A DNA stretch of 64,000 bases from Pontibacterium sp049599735 (lineage in GTDB: Bacteria > Pseudomonadota > Gammaproteobacteria > Pseudomonadales > Balneatricaceae), in assembly GCA_049599735.1 (NCBI GenBank), contig JBMYOX010000009.1, positions 11,374-75,373 on the forward strand, read 5' to 3'. A program made the translations under genes and the position numbers. Positions within the stretch are counted from its first letter, which is position 1, and every line of letters starts with the position of its first letter. A model generated the notes under the pieces. That model had not been told where the DNA came from and did not search any database. It saw only the letters and a program-made list of their open reading frames with translations. Positions 16,140 to 24,623 of this stretch are shown here, in pieces.

Positions 16140-17201
16140 ATGGAAAAGCCGGTCAGGCACAAGTTCACCGCAAAAACGATCACTCTCGCACATGGGGCAG
16201 GCGGTAAAGCCATGCGAGACCTTATAGAGCATATTTTTGTTGATAGTTTTGATAATGAGCACTTAAATGCGCTGGAAGATCAGGCACGGTTTACGCTGAC
16301 AGAGCTGTACGCCCAAGGGATTCAGGCAGGCAGCCGACTGGCTTTTACCACGGATTCTTATGTGGTTGATCCGGTTGAGTTTAACGGCGGTGATATAGGC
16401 ACCCTGGCTGTGAATGGCACAGTGAATGATCTGGCCGTTTCCGGTGCGATTCCTAAATACTTATCCTGCGGCATGATTCTGGAAGAGGGATTGGAGATTA
16501 ATCTGCTGCGCAGAATAGTTGCCTCCATGCGCAGGGCGGCTGATGAAGCGGGAGTCACTATCGTCACGGGTGACACTAAAGTGGTGCCTAAAGGAAAAGC
16601 CGATAAAATTTTTATCAATACCAGTGGTATTGGTGTTATCGCCAAAGGTATTGAGATAGTGGCAACGCGCTGCCAGCCCGGTGATAAGGTTATTGTAAAT
16701 GGTTTTGTGGGGGATCATGGGGCGGCTATTCTGAATGCCCGTGGCGATCTGGCGCTGGATGTGGAGCTGGCAACCGATTGTCAGCCACTGCATGGACTTA
16801 TCCAGAGCATGCTGGCTGTTTGTCCGGATATTCATGCATTACGTGATGCATCCCGTGGCGGTGTGGCAACGGTATTAAACGAGTTTGCGGAAGCGTCCGA
16901 TGTGTTAATCCGTGTCTTTGAAGGCCAGGTGCCGGTGCGCAATGAAGTGCGGGGTGTGTGTGAAATACTGGGGCTGGATGCACTTTATTTTGCTAACGAA
17001 GGTAAGCTGGTGGCCGTGGTGCCTGCTGATAAAGCCGATGCACTTCTAGCGGTGATGCAGGCCCATCCGGCCGGGTTAAACGCATCGGTTATTGGTGAGG
17101 TAACTGATGAGCATAAAGGGCGGGTGTTCGTGAAAACAGATTTTGGGGGTGAGCGTATTCTGGACCGTCTGGTGGGTGAGCAGTTGCCGCGTATTTGTTA
17201 A
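16140..17201 (+). CDS. hypE: Hydrogenase maturation protein HypE (thiocarbamate dehydratase)
   Basis: HypE accepts the carbamoyl group from HypF on its C-terminal cysteine and dehydrates it with ATP to a thiocyanate, the source of the CN ligands. The 353-residue protein has the PurM-like signature AHGAGGKAM (about residues 18-26), a GDTKVVPKG nucleotide-binding segment, and ends PRIC, the exact C-terminal motif with the acceptor cysteine. It closes the hyp cluster. No hydrogenase structural genes, endopeptidase or NikR-type regulator is present in the window, so the client enzyme must be encoded elsewhere. Confidence 0.96.
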   Translation: MEKPVRHKFTAKTITLAHGAGGKAMRDLIEHIFVDSFDNEHLNALEDQARFTLTELYAQGIQAGSRLAFTTDSYVVDPVEFNGGDIGTLAVNGTVNDLAVSGAIPKYLSCGMILEEGLEINLLRRIVASMRRAADEAGVTIVTGDTKVVPKGKADKIFINTSGIGVIAKGIEIVATRCQPGDKVIVNGFVGDHGAAILNARGDLALDVELATDCQPLHGLIQSMLAVCPDIHALRDASRGGVATVLNEFAEASDVLIRVFEGQVPVRNEVRGVCEILGLDALYFANEGKLVAVVPADKADALLAVMQAHPAGLNASVIGEVTDEHKGRVFVKTDFGGERILDRLVGEQLPRIC

Positions 17202-17290
17202 ACGCACTGACAATAAAGTGGCCACACAATAGATTTGTTCTTTCGCGTATCCAGGGCGTTAAAACGGGGGCTTCTTCCATAAAATTATCT

Positions 17291-17318
17291 TTGTCTTTAC
17301 CTGTTTCTGCACTACAAT
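17291..17318 (+). promoter_or_regulatory. Predicted sigma-70 promoter of speD
   Basis: TTGTCT (17291-17296) and TACAAT (17313-17318) are separated by 16 bases, matching the -35 and -10 boxes at four and five of six positions. Transcription would start near 17325, about 65 bases before the speD start. Confidence 0.5.
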
Positions 17319-17391
17319 TCGCCCACTAAAAAACCGGTTTTTGAATCGATTTTTAACCCCTTTGAATATGTAATACTGGAGATCAGCAACG

Positions 17392-18198
17392 TTGACATCG
17401 AATGGTAAAATCAGACTGCAGGGCTTTAATAATCTGACTAAAAGCCTGAGTTTTTGTATTTATGATGTTTGCTATGCGAAGACCGCCGAGCAGAAAGCAG
17501 AATACATCGAATATATTGATGAGCAGTACAATGCAGACCGTCTGACGGAGATTCTGACCGAGGTTTGCGAAATAATCGGTGCTAATATTCTCAACGTCGC
17601 TCGCCAGGATTATGAACCACAGGGCGCCAGCGTTACCATTCTGGTGGCTGAAGAGCCTATTAAAGAAGTTGAGGCTTATCAGGCTGAAGAGCCAGGCCCT
17701 TTGCCGGATTCGGTTGTTGCCCATCTGGATAAAAGTCATATCTGTGTACACACTTATCCTGAAGCGCACCCGGATGACGGTATTTGTACGTTCCGGGCGG
17801 ATATTGAAGTGTCCACCTGTGGGGTTATCTCACCCCTTAAAGCGTTGAACTACCTGATACATAAGCTGGAATCGGATATTGTCACTATTGATTATCGTGT
17901 GCGTGGTTTTACCCGGGATATCGAGGGTATTAAGCACTATATTGATCACGATATTAACTCGATTCAGAATTTTATCAGTGAAGATATCCGTGAAATGTAC
18001 AGCATGGTGGATGTGAACGTTTATCAGGAAAATATCTTCCATACCAAGATGATGCTGAATGATTATGATCTGGAACAGTATCTGTTTGGCACTACGCTTG
18101 AGGACCTGACCGGGAAAGAAGTTAACGAAATTACCGAGCGCCTCTTTAGGGAGATGCGTGAGATTTTCTACGGCCGTAACCTGCCGGATATGTCTTAA
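17392..18198 (+). CDS. speD: S-adenosylmethionine decarboxylase proenzyme (E. coli type)
   Basis: SpeD makes decarboxylated S-adenosylmethionine, the aminopropyl donor for spermidine. The 268-residue sequence matches the long gammaproteobacterial type along its whole length (GFNNLTKSLSFCIYD, GANILN, RQDYEPQGASVTILV). The proenzyme cleaves itself between Lys and Ser in HLDKSHICVHTYPE, producing the pyruvoyl cofactor on the large chain. The start is a TTG at 17392, with GGAG about ten bases upstream; no ATG lies near the family N-terminus. speE is not adjacent. A strong terminator follows. Confidence 0.95.
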   Translation: MTSNGKIRLQGFNNLTKSLSFCIYDVCYAKTAEQKAEYIEYIDEQYNADRLTEILTEVCEIIGANILNVARQDYEPQGASVTILVAEEPIKEVEAYQAEEPGPLPDSVVAHLDKSHICVHTYPEAHPDDGICTFRADIEVSTCGVISPLKALNYLIHKLESDIVTIDYRVRGFTRDIEGIKHYIDHDINSIQNFISEDIREMYSMVDVNVYQENIFHTKMMLNDYDLEQYLFGTTLEDLTGKEVNEITERLFREMREIFYGRNLPDMS

Positions 18199-18223
18199 TT
18201 TCAGGTTGATACGATGGAATGAT

Positions 18224-18249
18224 AAAAACGCGGTCAGACCCGCGTTTTT
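18224..18249 (+). terminator. Rho-independent terminator after speD
   Basis: A perfect 10-bp stem AAAAACGCGG / CCGCGTTTTT (arms 18224-18233 and 18240-18249) with a 6-base loop runs directly into a T tract, about 25 bases after the speD stop. Confidence 0.85.
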
Positions 18250-18360
18250 TTATGCCTGCGAACTTTGCCAATTGCTTTTATACTCTGAACTCAGAGTAGC
18301 CCGGGTTAATATGTCATTTACAGCAAACCTTTACAGGTATCTGACGCACAGGAGGCGGAC

Positions 18361-19254
18361 GTGGCATCAAAGCTGGTGGTAGCAATTTCATCACGTGCCC
18401 TGTTCAATTTTGAGCAGGAAAACGAAGTTTATGAAATGCAGGATACAAGCATTTATGAACAGTATCAGCTTGAACGGCTGGAACAGGCGGCCAAGCCGGG
18501 TGTGGCTTATTCGCTGATAAAAAAACTGCTGGCGTTTAATGGCCAGGGTGAAGAACATGTCGAAGTGGTGATCCTGTCGCGTAATGATCCTGTCAGTGGT
18601 TTGCGGGTATTCCATTCAGGAAAGGAGCATGGTTTATCGCTGGAACGGGGCGTATTCACCCGGGGGCGCTCGCCTTTTCCCTACTTAAAACCTTTACAGG
18701 CCAATCTCTTTTTATCAGCCAATGCTGACGATATTCGTGAAGCGCTGAACCTGGGTTTTCCGGCGGCTTGTGTTTATCCGGAATCGCGTGCTGCCAGTGA
18801 AACTTATGCCCGTGAAGTTCGGATTGCTTTTGATGGTGATGCGGTTTTGTTTTCAGATGAAGCGGAGCAGGTCTTTCAGCAGGAAGGGTTGGACGCGTTT
18901 CATGCTCATGAGCAAACCCATATAGCCCGCCCGTTGCCTGCGGGGCCTTTTAAGCCTTTTTTGGAAGCGGTCCAGGCATTACAAACACTTAAAGATTCAC
19001 CGATGAGGCTGCGCACGGCTTTAGTGACAGCCCGTAGTGCACCGGCCCATGAACGGGCGATCCGCACACTGATGCAGTGGAAAATTGAAGTGGATGAGGC
19101 GATGTTTCTGGGCGGGCTTGAAAAAGGGCCTTTTCTGAAAGAGTTTGAGCCTGACTTTTTCTTTGATGACCAGCGCAGCCACTGTGAATCAGGTGCACAA
19201 GCAGGCCCCACCGGCCAGGTGGTGGCCGGTATTAAAAATACGCAGACTCGTTAG
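18361..19254 (+). CDS. Cytosolic 5'-nucleotidase family protein
   Basis: A 297-residue protein of the bacterial 5'-nucleotidase family related to cytosolic NT5C1 enzymes, which dephosphorylate nucleoside monophosphates. Supporting motifs are LVVAISSRALFNFE (the acidic nucleophile region is atypical, as in this family), VVILSRNDPVSGLRVF, LFLSANADDI, and the C-terminal DFFFDDQ metal-binding motif. The start is a GTG at 18361 with AGGAGG a few bases before it; the next in-frame ATG would delete conserved N-terminal residues. It converges on the next gene with the two stops overlapping by a few bases. Confidence 0.75.
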   Translation: MASKLVVAISSRALFNFEQENEVYEMQDTSIYEQYQLERLEQAAKPGVAYSLIKKLLAFNGQGEEHVEVVILSRNDPVSGLRVFHSGKEHGLSLERGVFTRGRSPFPYLKPLQANLFLSANADDIREALNLGFPAACVYPESRAASETYAREVRIAFDGDAVLFSDEAEQVFQQEGLDAFHAHEQTHIARPLPAGPFKPFLEAVQALQTLKDSPMRLRTALVTARSAPAHERAIRTLMQWKIEVDEAMFLGGLEKGPFLKEFEPDFFFDDQRSHCESGAQAGPTGQVVAGIKNTQTR

Positions 19255-19580
19255 GCGCTTTTCAGGCCTGCTTCCAGTTTGCGCTTGATAGCCAGGTAGC
19301 GGGGGGTTGGTCCTATATCTTCGTAGATAGGATCACCATCTTCAACACGAATCACTTTATTACCCTGTCGGTAAGGCAGAGACGCCTCAACTTCTTGTAA
19401 TACTGTATGCAGCAGGGCGGGAATCAGCTCGTCCACCTCCATATCAAAGACATCACAAAGTGCTTCAATGCGGATCATATCCTCCTTATCAATGGGAAAA
19501 GTTACCTGTGATAAATCTGCTTTATGGTTTGCCTTACGTTCAAGCTCATCTAACAGGTGAATAACATGCTGGTTAGCCAT
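19251..19580 (-). CDS. Conserved small protein of unknown function
   Basis: A 109-residue soluble acidic protein. The start is the ATG at 19580 (MANQHVIHLLDELERKANHK), preceded by GGAG at 6 bases; an in-frame TTG four codons upstream is less likely. The C-terminal half contains GNKVIRVEDGDPIYEDIGPT, a stretch I associate with a widespread gammaproteobacterial family sometimes labelled pilin assembly or type 1 pili tip component, names with little experimental basis. There is no signal peptide, and the predicted helical content is high. The stop overlaps the convergent nucleotidase gene. Function unknown. Confidence 0.7.
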   Translation of the reverse strand: MANQHVIHLLDELERKANHKADLSQVTFPIDKEDMIRIEALCDVFDMEVDELIPALLHTVLQEVEASLPYRQGNKVIRVEDGDPIYEDIGPTPRYLAIKRKLEAGLKSA

Positions 19581-19760
19581 AATAAACTCCAATCTTAAAA
19601 CCTTGATTTAAAGCATAGTTTAAGTTTGCACTAAATGTTGATTAAGTATTTGTTGTTAAGCATAAAAAACGAAAAATAGTCCTTTAATTCAGAGGGTTTT
19701 ATCCGGTGGTTTTTTTCATTAGACTGGCGGGCCTTTGGTTGCACAATTAAGGATTTTGGA

Positions 19761-20207
19761 ATGGCAAATATCAGGGTGCTGGTGGGTTCTACTTACGGTA
19801 ATGCAATGCAGGTGGCAGAAGACTGCACTGAGCAGTTAATCGCATCAGGTCATCAGGTGATGCTGCTTGAACAGCCCTCTCTGGATGAAGTGATGGCTGA
19901 AGAGGCAGAGGTGTTATTGGTTTGCACCGCCACAATCGGCATGGGTGAAATTCCGGAAAATCTGATGCCTTTGTATCTGCAATTAAGGGAAGAGGCGCCC
20001 CCTATGCCGGAGAAACGTTATGGGCTGATTGTGCTGGGTGACAGCGGTTATGAATATTTTGCCCATGCGGGTGAATTGATGGATGAGATTTTGCAGGAAC
20101 TACAGTTAACACGTGTTGGGCAGTCACTGGTGATTGATGCTTGTGAAACGGCAGATCCGGAAGAAGCGGCGGAGGCCTGGATCAGCACCTGGGCTGCACT
20201 GCTCTGA
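19761..20207 (+). CDS. Flavodoxin-like protein (MioC family)
   Basis: A 148-residue single-domain flavodoxin. The N-terminal GSTYGNA loop binds the FMN phosphate, and CTATIGMGEIPENL and LGDSGYEYFAHAG are the two further FMN loops. Such short-chain flavodoxins shuttle electrons at low potential; the MioC branch supports biotin synthase activity in E. coli. The gene stands alone between a divergent small gene and a convergent nitroreductase, so the redox partner cannot be inferred. Confidence 0.82.
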   Translation: MANIRVLVGSTYGNAMQVAEDCTEQLIASGHQVMLLEQPSLDEVMAEEAEVLLVCTATIGMGEIPENLMPLYLQLREEAPPMPEKRYGLIVLGDSGYEYFAHAGELMDEILQELQLTRVGQSLVIDACETADPEEAAEAWISTWAALL

Positions 20208-20228
20208 AAATGATTAATATCCACAAAT

Positions 20229-20260
20229 AAAGCCGCGCGGCGAATAAACCGGGCGACTTT
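20229..20260. terminator. Bidirectional terminator between flavodoxin and nitroreductase genes
   Basis: Arms 20229-20240 (AAAGCCGCGCGG) and 20249-20260 (CCGGGCGACTTT) form a 12-bp stem with two mismatches. A or T bases at both ends suit termination in both directions between the two convergent genes. Confidence 0.6.
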
Positions 20261-20270
20261 ATCTCAACAT

Positions 20271-21008
20271 TTATTTAAGCAAAAAGCCTTTGCTCTTCAG
20301 GAACGCCAGCATATGGGGGCGTGATTCTTTCACCAGCATGCCGGAGATTTGCTCACTCCAGGTCATATCTTTCTGACCTTTGGTGCGTGTGTGGTAATAC
20401 TCGCTGATTTGAACGTCATACGCTTCGATTTTCTCGCGATCCTCATGCTCGTCATAAGTATCCTGTTTTAAAACCACATTGACCGGCAGACGGGGTTTAA
20501 CCTCAGGGTTCTGGTTCGGGTATCCCAGGCAAAGACCAAATACCGGGTAGACCAGCTCAGGCAGTTTCAGCAGGCCGGAAACTTCTGCGATATTGTTTCG
20601 TAAACCACCAATATACACCGTGCCAAGGCCCAGCGACTCTGCCGCAACCACCAGGTTTTGTGCAAATAAAGCGCAGTCGAGTGAGGCGGTCATAAACTGT
20701 TCGGTAAACCCGGACTGCATCTCGGCGTTGTGCATCTCACAGGCAAGCTGGTGACGTTTCATATCAGCACAAAATACCAGGAAAGTCGGGGCTGAAGTCA
20801 CATAAGCCTGGCCACCGGCACAGCGAGCCAGTTGTTCTCGGGTGTCCGGTTGATTAACCTGGATGACCGTACAGGCCTGGATAAAGCTGGAAGTTGCCGC
20901 CGCCTGACCGGCTTCGATCAGGGTATTGATGGTCGCCTGGTCGATCGATTCTGGTTTGAAGTGACGAATGGAACGGTGTGCTTTCAACAGGTCAATGACG
21001 GGATTCAT
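20271..21008 (-). CDS. nfsA: NfsA-type oxygen-insensitive NADPH nitroreductase
   Basis: A 245-residue flavoprotein of the NfsA/FRP branch, reducing nitroaromatics, quinones or flavins by two-electron transfer from NAD(P)H using FMN. Family landmarks are HRSIRHFK (FMN phosphate, about residues 10-17), AATSSFIQ (about 37-44), SLGLGTVYIGGLRNN (about 128-142), and FGLCLGYPNQ with PRLP. The C-terminal WSEQISGMLVKESRPHMLAFLKSKGF is also typical. It is probably the last gene of a minus-strand operon with the PRPP-synthase-like and phosphorylase genes, 37 bases upstream. Confidence 0.88.
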   Translation of the reverse strand: MNPVIDLLKAHRSIRHFKPESIDQATINTLIEAGQAAATSSFIQACTVIQVNQPDTREQLARCAGGQAYVTSAPTFLVFCADMKRHQLACEMHNAEMQSGFTEQFMTASLDCALFAQNLVVAAESLGLGTVYIGGLRNNIAEVSGLLKLPELVYPVFGLCLGYPNQNPEVKPRLPVNVVLKQDTYDEHEDREKIEAYDVQISEYYHTRTKGQKDMTWSEQISGMLVKESRPHMLAFLKSKGFLLK

Positions 21009-21045
21009 GAAATGTGCTCTTATTGGGGAAAATAGAATGATTGTA

Positions 21046-21939
21046 TTATCCGGCTTTGTGGTTCAGCTGATTGATGGCGGCTGTCGCTAAAGGCTTTGCA
21101 ATATCAATCCGGTTGCTGTCATGGGGAATACTGTTGGTGGTTACCACCCTGGCAGCCTGGCTGAGTGATTTATACGCTTGCCCGGCAAACAGACCATGAA
21201 CACCGATGCAGCAGGGTTGCTGAAGGCCGGAACTTTCAAGGTGGTCAATGGTACTCAGCATTGTTCGGCCACTGGATATAATGTCATCGATCAGGACAGG
21301 CGTATAACCTTGCCAGCGCTCAACTTCCGGCAGGGAAACCTCTACTTCGTAGTCACCGTGACGTACTTTTGTGAGCACCTGAAAGGGAGCGCCAGCCAGC
21401 GTCGCAACCTGAGAAACCCATTGTTCACTTTCCATATCCGGGCCGATCAAAAGGGGTCGGGTGATATTTTCTTTGACCCATTGTGCAATCAGCGGGGCTG
21501 CCGGCACCACCTGACCGGGTATGCTATAAATTTCATCCAGGCTGTTGTAACGATGCAGGTGAGGATCCATTGTAATCAGCCAGTCCAGTTCATTGGACAG
21601 CAGGCGGGCAAAAGGCCGTGAGCTGACACATTCACCGGCTTTAAACCGTTTATCCTGTCGCATATAGGCCAGATAAGGAGTTATGAGCCCGACCTGACGT
21701 GCACCTAACTCTCGCAGGGTATCGGTCAGAAAAATCAGGCGCAGGGTCTTTTCATCGGGCTGGTATAAATTGCAAAAGATAATAACATCACGCTGCTGAC
21801 AATCGTTCAGCACACGAAGGTAACTTTCCCCATCAGGAAAATGACGCTGTTCCAGTTCACCTTTTTCGGCCTGGATTAATGCACACAGGTTGTCTGCCAG
21901 CGTCTGGTCAGAGGCCAGGTTAAAGAGAAGAGGTCGCAT
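21046..21939 (-). CDS. Ribose-phosphate pyrophosphokinase-like enzyme (divergent PRPP synthase)
   Basis: A 297-residue PRPP synthase homologue, shorter and divergent from the housekeeping Prs (about 315 residues). It keeps the metal site DPHLHRY (about residues 125-131), the ATP flexible-loop region KVRHGDYEVEV (about 192-202) and the PRPP loop LIDDIISSGRT (about 217-227). The ATG at 21939 has AAGGAG seven bases upstream; the TTG before it is not needed. The first 20 bases overlap the end of the phosphorylase gene. The pairing suggests a salvage route in which the two enzymes share ribose-phosphate intermediates. It is unlikely to be the sole Prs of the cell, though I cannot exclude that. Confidence 0.8.
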   Translation of the reverse strand: MRPLLFNLASDQTLADNLCALIQAEKGELEQRHFPDGESYLRVLNDCQQRDVIIFCNLYQPDEKTLRLIFLTDTLRELGARQVGLITPYLAYMRQDKRFKAGECVSSRPFARLLSNELDWLITMDPHLHRYNSLDEIYSIPGQVVPAAPLIAQWVKENITRPLLIGPDMESEQWVSQVATLAGAPFQVLTKVRHGDYEVEVSLPEVERWQGYTPVLIDDIISSGRTMLSTIDHLESSGLQQPCCIGVHGLFAGQAYKSLSQAARVVTTNSIPHDSNRIDIAKPLATAAINQLNHKAG

Positions 21940-23467
21940 CAAAAGACTCCTTGTCGGTACTCAGATGAATAACCTCAGGATGGGCCTCAAGGTATTCAAC
22001 GGCATAGTTTAATTCACCCATGCTCTCGGCATGGATGGTTAGCATGGCCTGATTGGGGTGCACAGGCTCATTAAGTTTAACATGTAACTCTACGCCCGCT
22101 GCAGGGTCTGCGGGTGCGCCTGCGAGTTTTGCAACCTGAGACAGGCGGCGATTATCAACACTGATGACCCGACCCTGCTGATGGGCGATCAGCTCAAAGT
22201 GGTAAGGTGCAATGGGCGGTTCACGTAACCCTCCCTGGGCCTTGCAGATTTGGTGGAATTTTTTCCAGGCGTTACCGTTATCCAGTTGTTGGCGCGCCTG
22301 TTGCTGTCCCTGACCTTTGGGTAAGTCGGTCACCATCTCCAGCATGGCTCCGGCCACTTCAATCGCACGTTTTTTTAAATCCTGGGGGGCATTAGCGGCA
22401 TTTTGTAAGACGGCTACTATATCCCGGGCTTCGAGCGCAGGGCCTATGCCTGTTCCCACCGGCTGGCGACCATCGGTAAACAGGATGTCGATGGTTAGCC
22501 CCAGGGACTTTCCAACTTTACGAAAACTGGCGGCCAGTTTCTCTGCGGATTCCGGACTGCGCACTTTAGCGGTAGGGCCTACGGGCATATCGATCAGTAC
22601 ATGAGTGGCACCGGCAGCAATTTTTTTGGACAACACAGAGGCGATTAGCTGGCCCTCACTGTCTATATCCAGTGCACGTTCAACTTTGATTAACAGGTCA
22701 TCCGCCGGAGACAGTCGCACAGAACCACCCCAGGCCAGGCAGCCACCGTGTTGACAGACAACCGCTTTCATCTCCTCCAGAGACAAAGACACATTGGTCA
22801 GTGTTTCCATGGTATCGGCGGTGCCGGCAGGCGAGGTAATCGCACGTGAGGAGGTTTTGGGAACGGTCAGGCCACAGGCGGTAAGAATTGAAACAACAAT
22901 CGGTGTGGTGCGATTACCGGGCAGGCCACCGACTGAGTGTTTATCCACAACGATTGGCAGGTTCCACTCGATACGACTGCCCGCATTAATCATCGCTTCG
23001 GTCAGGTAGGTGATCTCGCGGTTATTCAGGTTTTCGTTGCCGCAGGCGGTAATAAATGCGGCCAGGTGTACATCGGCATATCGACCCGCCACTATATCCT
23101 CAATAATCTCCGTCATCTGGTTTCGCTTCAGGCTATGACCGTAGACCTTAGATCGCACATGGGACAATGAACCAATAGGGGCGGGGTGAGATGCCCAGAG
23201 ACTGTCACCATCGGACAGCTGTAATTTGTTCCAGGCTGACTCTGACAGGCCGATTTCGCCCTGTTGCAGCAGGTCGCTGGTTACGATGTTTAATGTTGCA
23301 ATAATATGCATTTGTTCAGTGCGTACCAGCACCCGGGACAAGGCAGAAAAGCCTTCGGATTTGCAAATGGCGCTGTCTGCGCGCAGGTAGATGGTCAGTT
23401 CCTGGCGAGTATCTAACCCAAGCCGTCGGGCCTTGAGGGGGGTCATCCGTTCCGGAATTATATTCAT
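21920..23467 (-). CDS. Thymidine/AMP phosphorylase family enzyme (type 2, archaeal-like)
   Basis: A 515-residue member of the nucleoside phosphorylase group that includes archaeal AMP phosphorylase and bacterial putative thymidine phosphorylases with an extra N-terminal domain. E. coli DeoA is about 440 residues and lacks this ~90-residue extension. Visible motifs are the phosphate/nucleoside loop DKHSVGGLPGNRTTP and SSRAITSPAGTADTMETL, which is of the AMP-phosphorylase type, not the SGRGLGHTGGT type of DeoA. The reaction would be phosphorolysis of a nucleoside or NMP. I place the start at the ATG at 23467, with GGAGG eight bases upstream, not the GTG at 23476. Its 3' end overlaps the PRPP synthase-like gene. 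Confidence 0.85.
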   Translation of the reverse strand: MNIIPERMTPLKARRLGLDTRQELTIYLRADSAICKSEGFSALSRVLVRTEQMHIIATLNIVTSDLLQQGEIGLSESAWNKLQLSDGDSLWASHPAPIGSLSHVRSKVYGHSLKRNQMTEIIEDIVAGRYADVHLAAFITACGNENLNNREITYLTEAMINAGSRIEWNLPIVVDKHSVGGLPGNRTTPIVVSILTACGLTVPKTSSRAITSPAGTADTMETLTNVSLSLEEMKAVVCQHGGCLAWGGSVRLSPADDLLIKVERALDIDSEGQLIASVLSKKIAAGATHVLIDMPVGPTAKVRSPESAEKLAASFRKVGKSLGLTIDILFTDGRQPVGTGIGPALEARDIVAVLQNAANAPQDLKKRAIEVAGAMLEMVTDLPKGQGQQQARQQLDNGNAWKKFHQICKAQGGLREPPIAPYHFELIAHQQGRVISVDNRRLSQVAKLAGAPADPAAGVELHVKLNEPVHPNQAMLTIHAESMGELNYAVEYLEAHPEVIHLSTDKESFDATSSL

Positions 23468-23654
23468 AGAAAGCACCTCCGTTAAACTTAGTATAAGTGA
23501 CTGACTCTCAAACTGAAATTAGTGTGGAGGCTCTATTGTTATGCAGACAGTCAGCCGTTGTCAGAAACTGAAGGGGCATTGACGTTTTTACAGTTGCATC
23601 AAGCTGATAGAATAGGCGAATTCAGCCCAAACCTGTTGTGGAGATAAAGGATAA

Positions 23655-24509
23655 ATGGAACATAGATACAGACTGGTATTAGCTTGCCCGGACCGGGTAG
23701 GCATCGTTGCAATGGTCAGTAATTTTATCTCCAGCCATGGCGGCTCAATTTCAGATGCCAGCCAGCATTCTGATCCGACAACCGGCTGGTTTTTTATGCG
23801 GGTAGAGATTCGGGCGGCAAGCCTGCCATTTTCGCTGGAAGAATTAAATCAGGCTTTTGCACCTATCGGGCAGTCTTTTAATATGCAGTGGCAAATCCAT
23901 GACTCGAGCAGGCCCAAAAAGGTAGTGCTGATGGCAAGCCGTGACTCCCATTGCCTGGCCGATTTGCTTTACCGTTATCATGAAGGTGAGCTGGATTGTG
24001 AAGTTCCCTGTGTTATTTCAAATCATGATGATCTGCGCAGCATGGTGGAATGGCATAATATTCCTTACTACCATGTACCTGTGGATAAAGAAAACAAAGC
24101 AGAACATTTTAGCCAGGTAAGTGAATTGATTGACCGGCATCAGGCTGATTTGGTAGTGCTGGCCCGTTATATGCAAATTTTACCTCAGGATGTCTGTGAG
24201 CAGTATTCACAGCGTATTATCAATATTCATCATAGTTTTCTGCCCTCATTTGCCGGTGCCCGGCCTTATCATCAAGCCCATGAACGGGGTGTAAAATTAA
24301 TTGGGGCAACGTGCCATTACGTGACCGAAGACCTGGATGCCGGGCCTATTATCGATCAGGATGTGGTACGTATCAGCCATCAGGATCTGCCGGAAGATAT
24401 GGTGCGCCTGGGGCGTGATGTGGAAAAAATGGTTTTATCCCGCGGTTTGCGCTGGCATCTGCAGGACCGGGTTTTGGTCCAGGGCAATAAAACCGTCGTA
24501 TTTAATTAG
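23655..24509 (+). CDS. purU: Formyltetrahydrofolate deformylase
   Basis: PurU hydrolyses 10-formyl-THF to formate and THF, balancing one-carbon pools and feeding formate to PurT. The 284-residue protein has an N-terminal ACT domain (RLVLACPDRVGIVA, about residues 6-85) and a formyltransferase-like catalytic domain with NIHHSFLPSF (about 193-202; catalytic Asn and His), GATCHYVTEDLDAGPII (about 217-233) and the deformylase-type downstream Asp. RBS GGAG/AAGGA precedes the ATG. Divergent from the phosphorylase operon across 187 bases. Confidence 0.95.
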   Translation: MEHRYRLVLACPDRVGIVAMVSNFISSHGGSISDASQHSDPTTGWFFMRVEIRAASLPFSLEELNQAFAPIGQSFNMQWQIHDSSRPKKVVLMASRDSHCLADLLYRYHEGELDCEVPCVISNHDDLRSMVEWHNIPYYHVPVDKENKAEHFSQVSELIDRHQADLVVLARYMQILPQDVCEQYSQRIINIHHSFLPSFAGARPYHQAHERGVKLIGATCHYVTEDLDAGPIIDQDVVRISHQDLPEDMVRLGRDVEKMVLSRGLRWHLQDRVLVQGNKTVVFN

Positions 24510-24525
24510 GCACTCTAAATACTCG

Positions 24526-24552
24526 TTGCCTGATGGCTGCGATTGCTATAAT
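24526..24552 (+). promoter_or_regulatory. Predicted extended -10 promoter of CBS gene
   Basis: A perfect TATAAT (24547-24552) is preceded by TGC, giving an extended -10. A TTGCCT at 24526-24531 is a possible -35 but only 15 bases away, so the extended -10 probably dominates. The gene starts about 70 bases downstream. Confidence 0.55.
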
Positions 24553-24623
24553 GATAGAGGTAAGGGCCGGGTGAGTGACTGGTGCCTATGTTTCGGGGTT
24601 AGCCCTACCAAGGAGGAATCACA

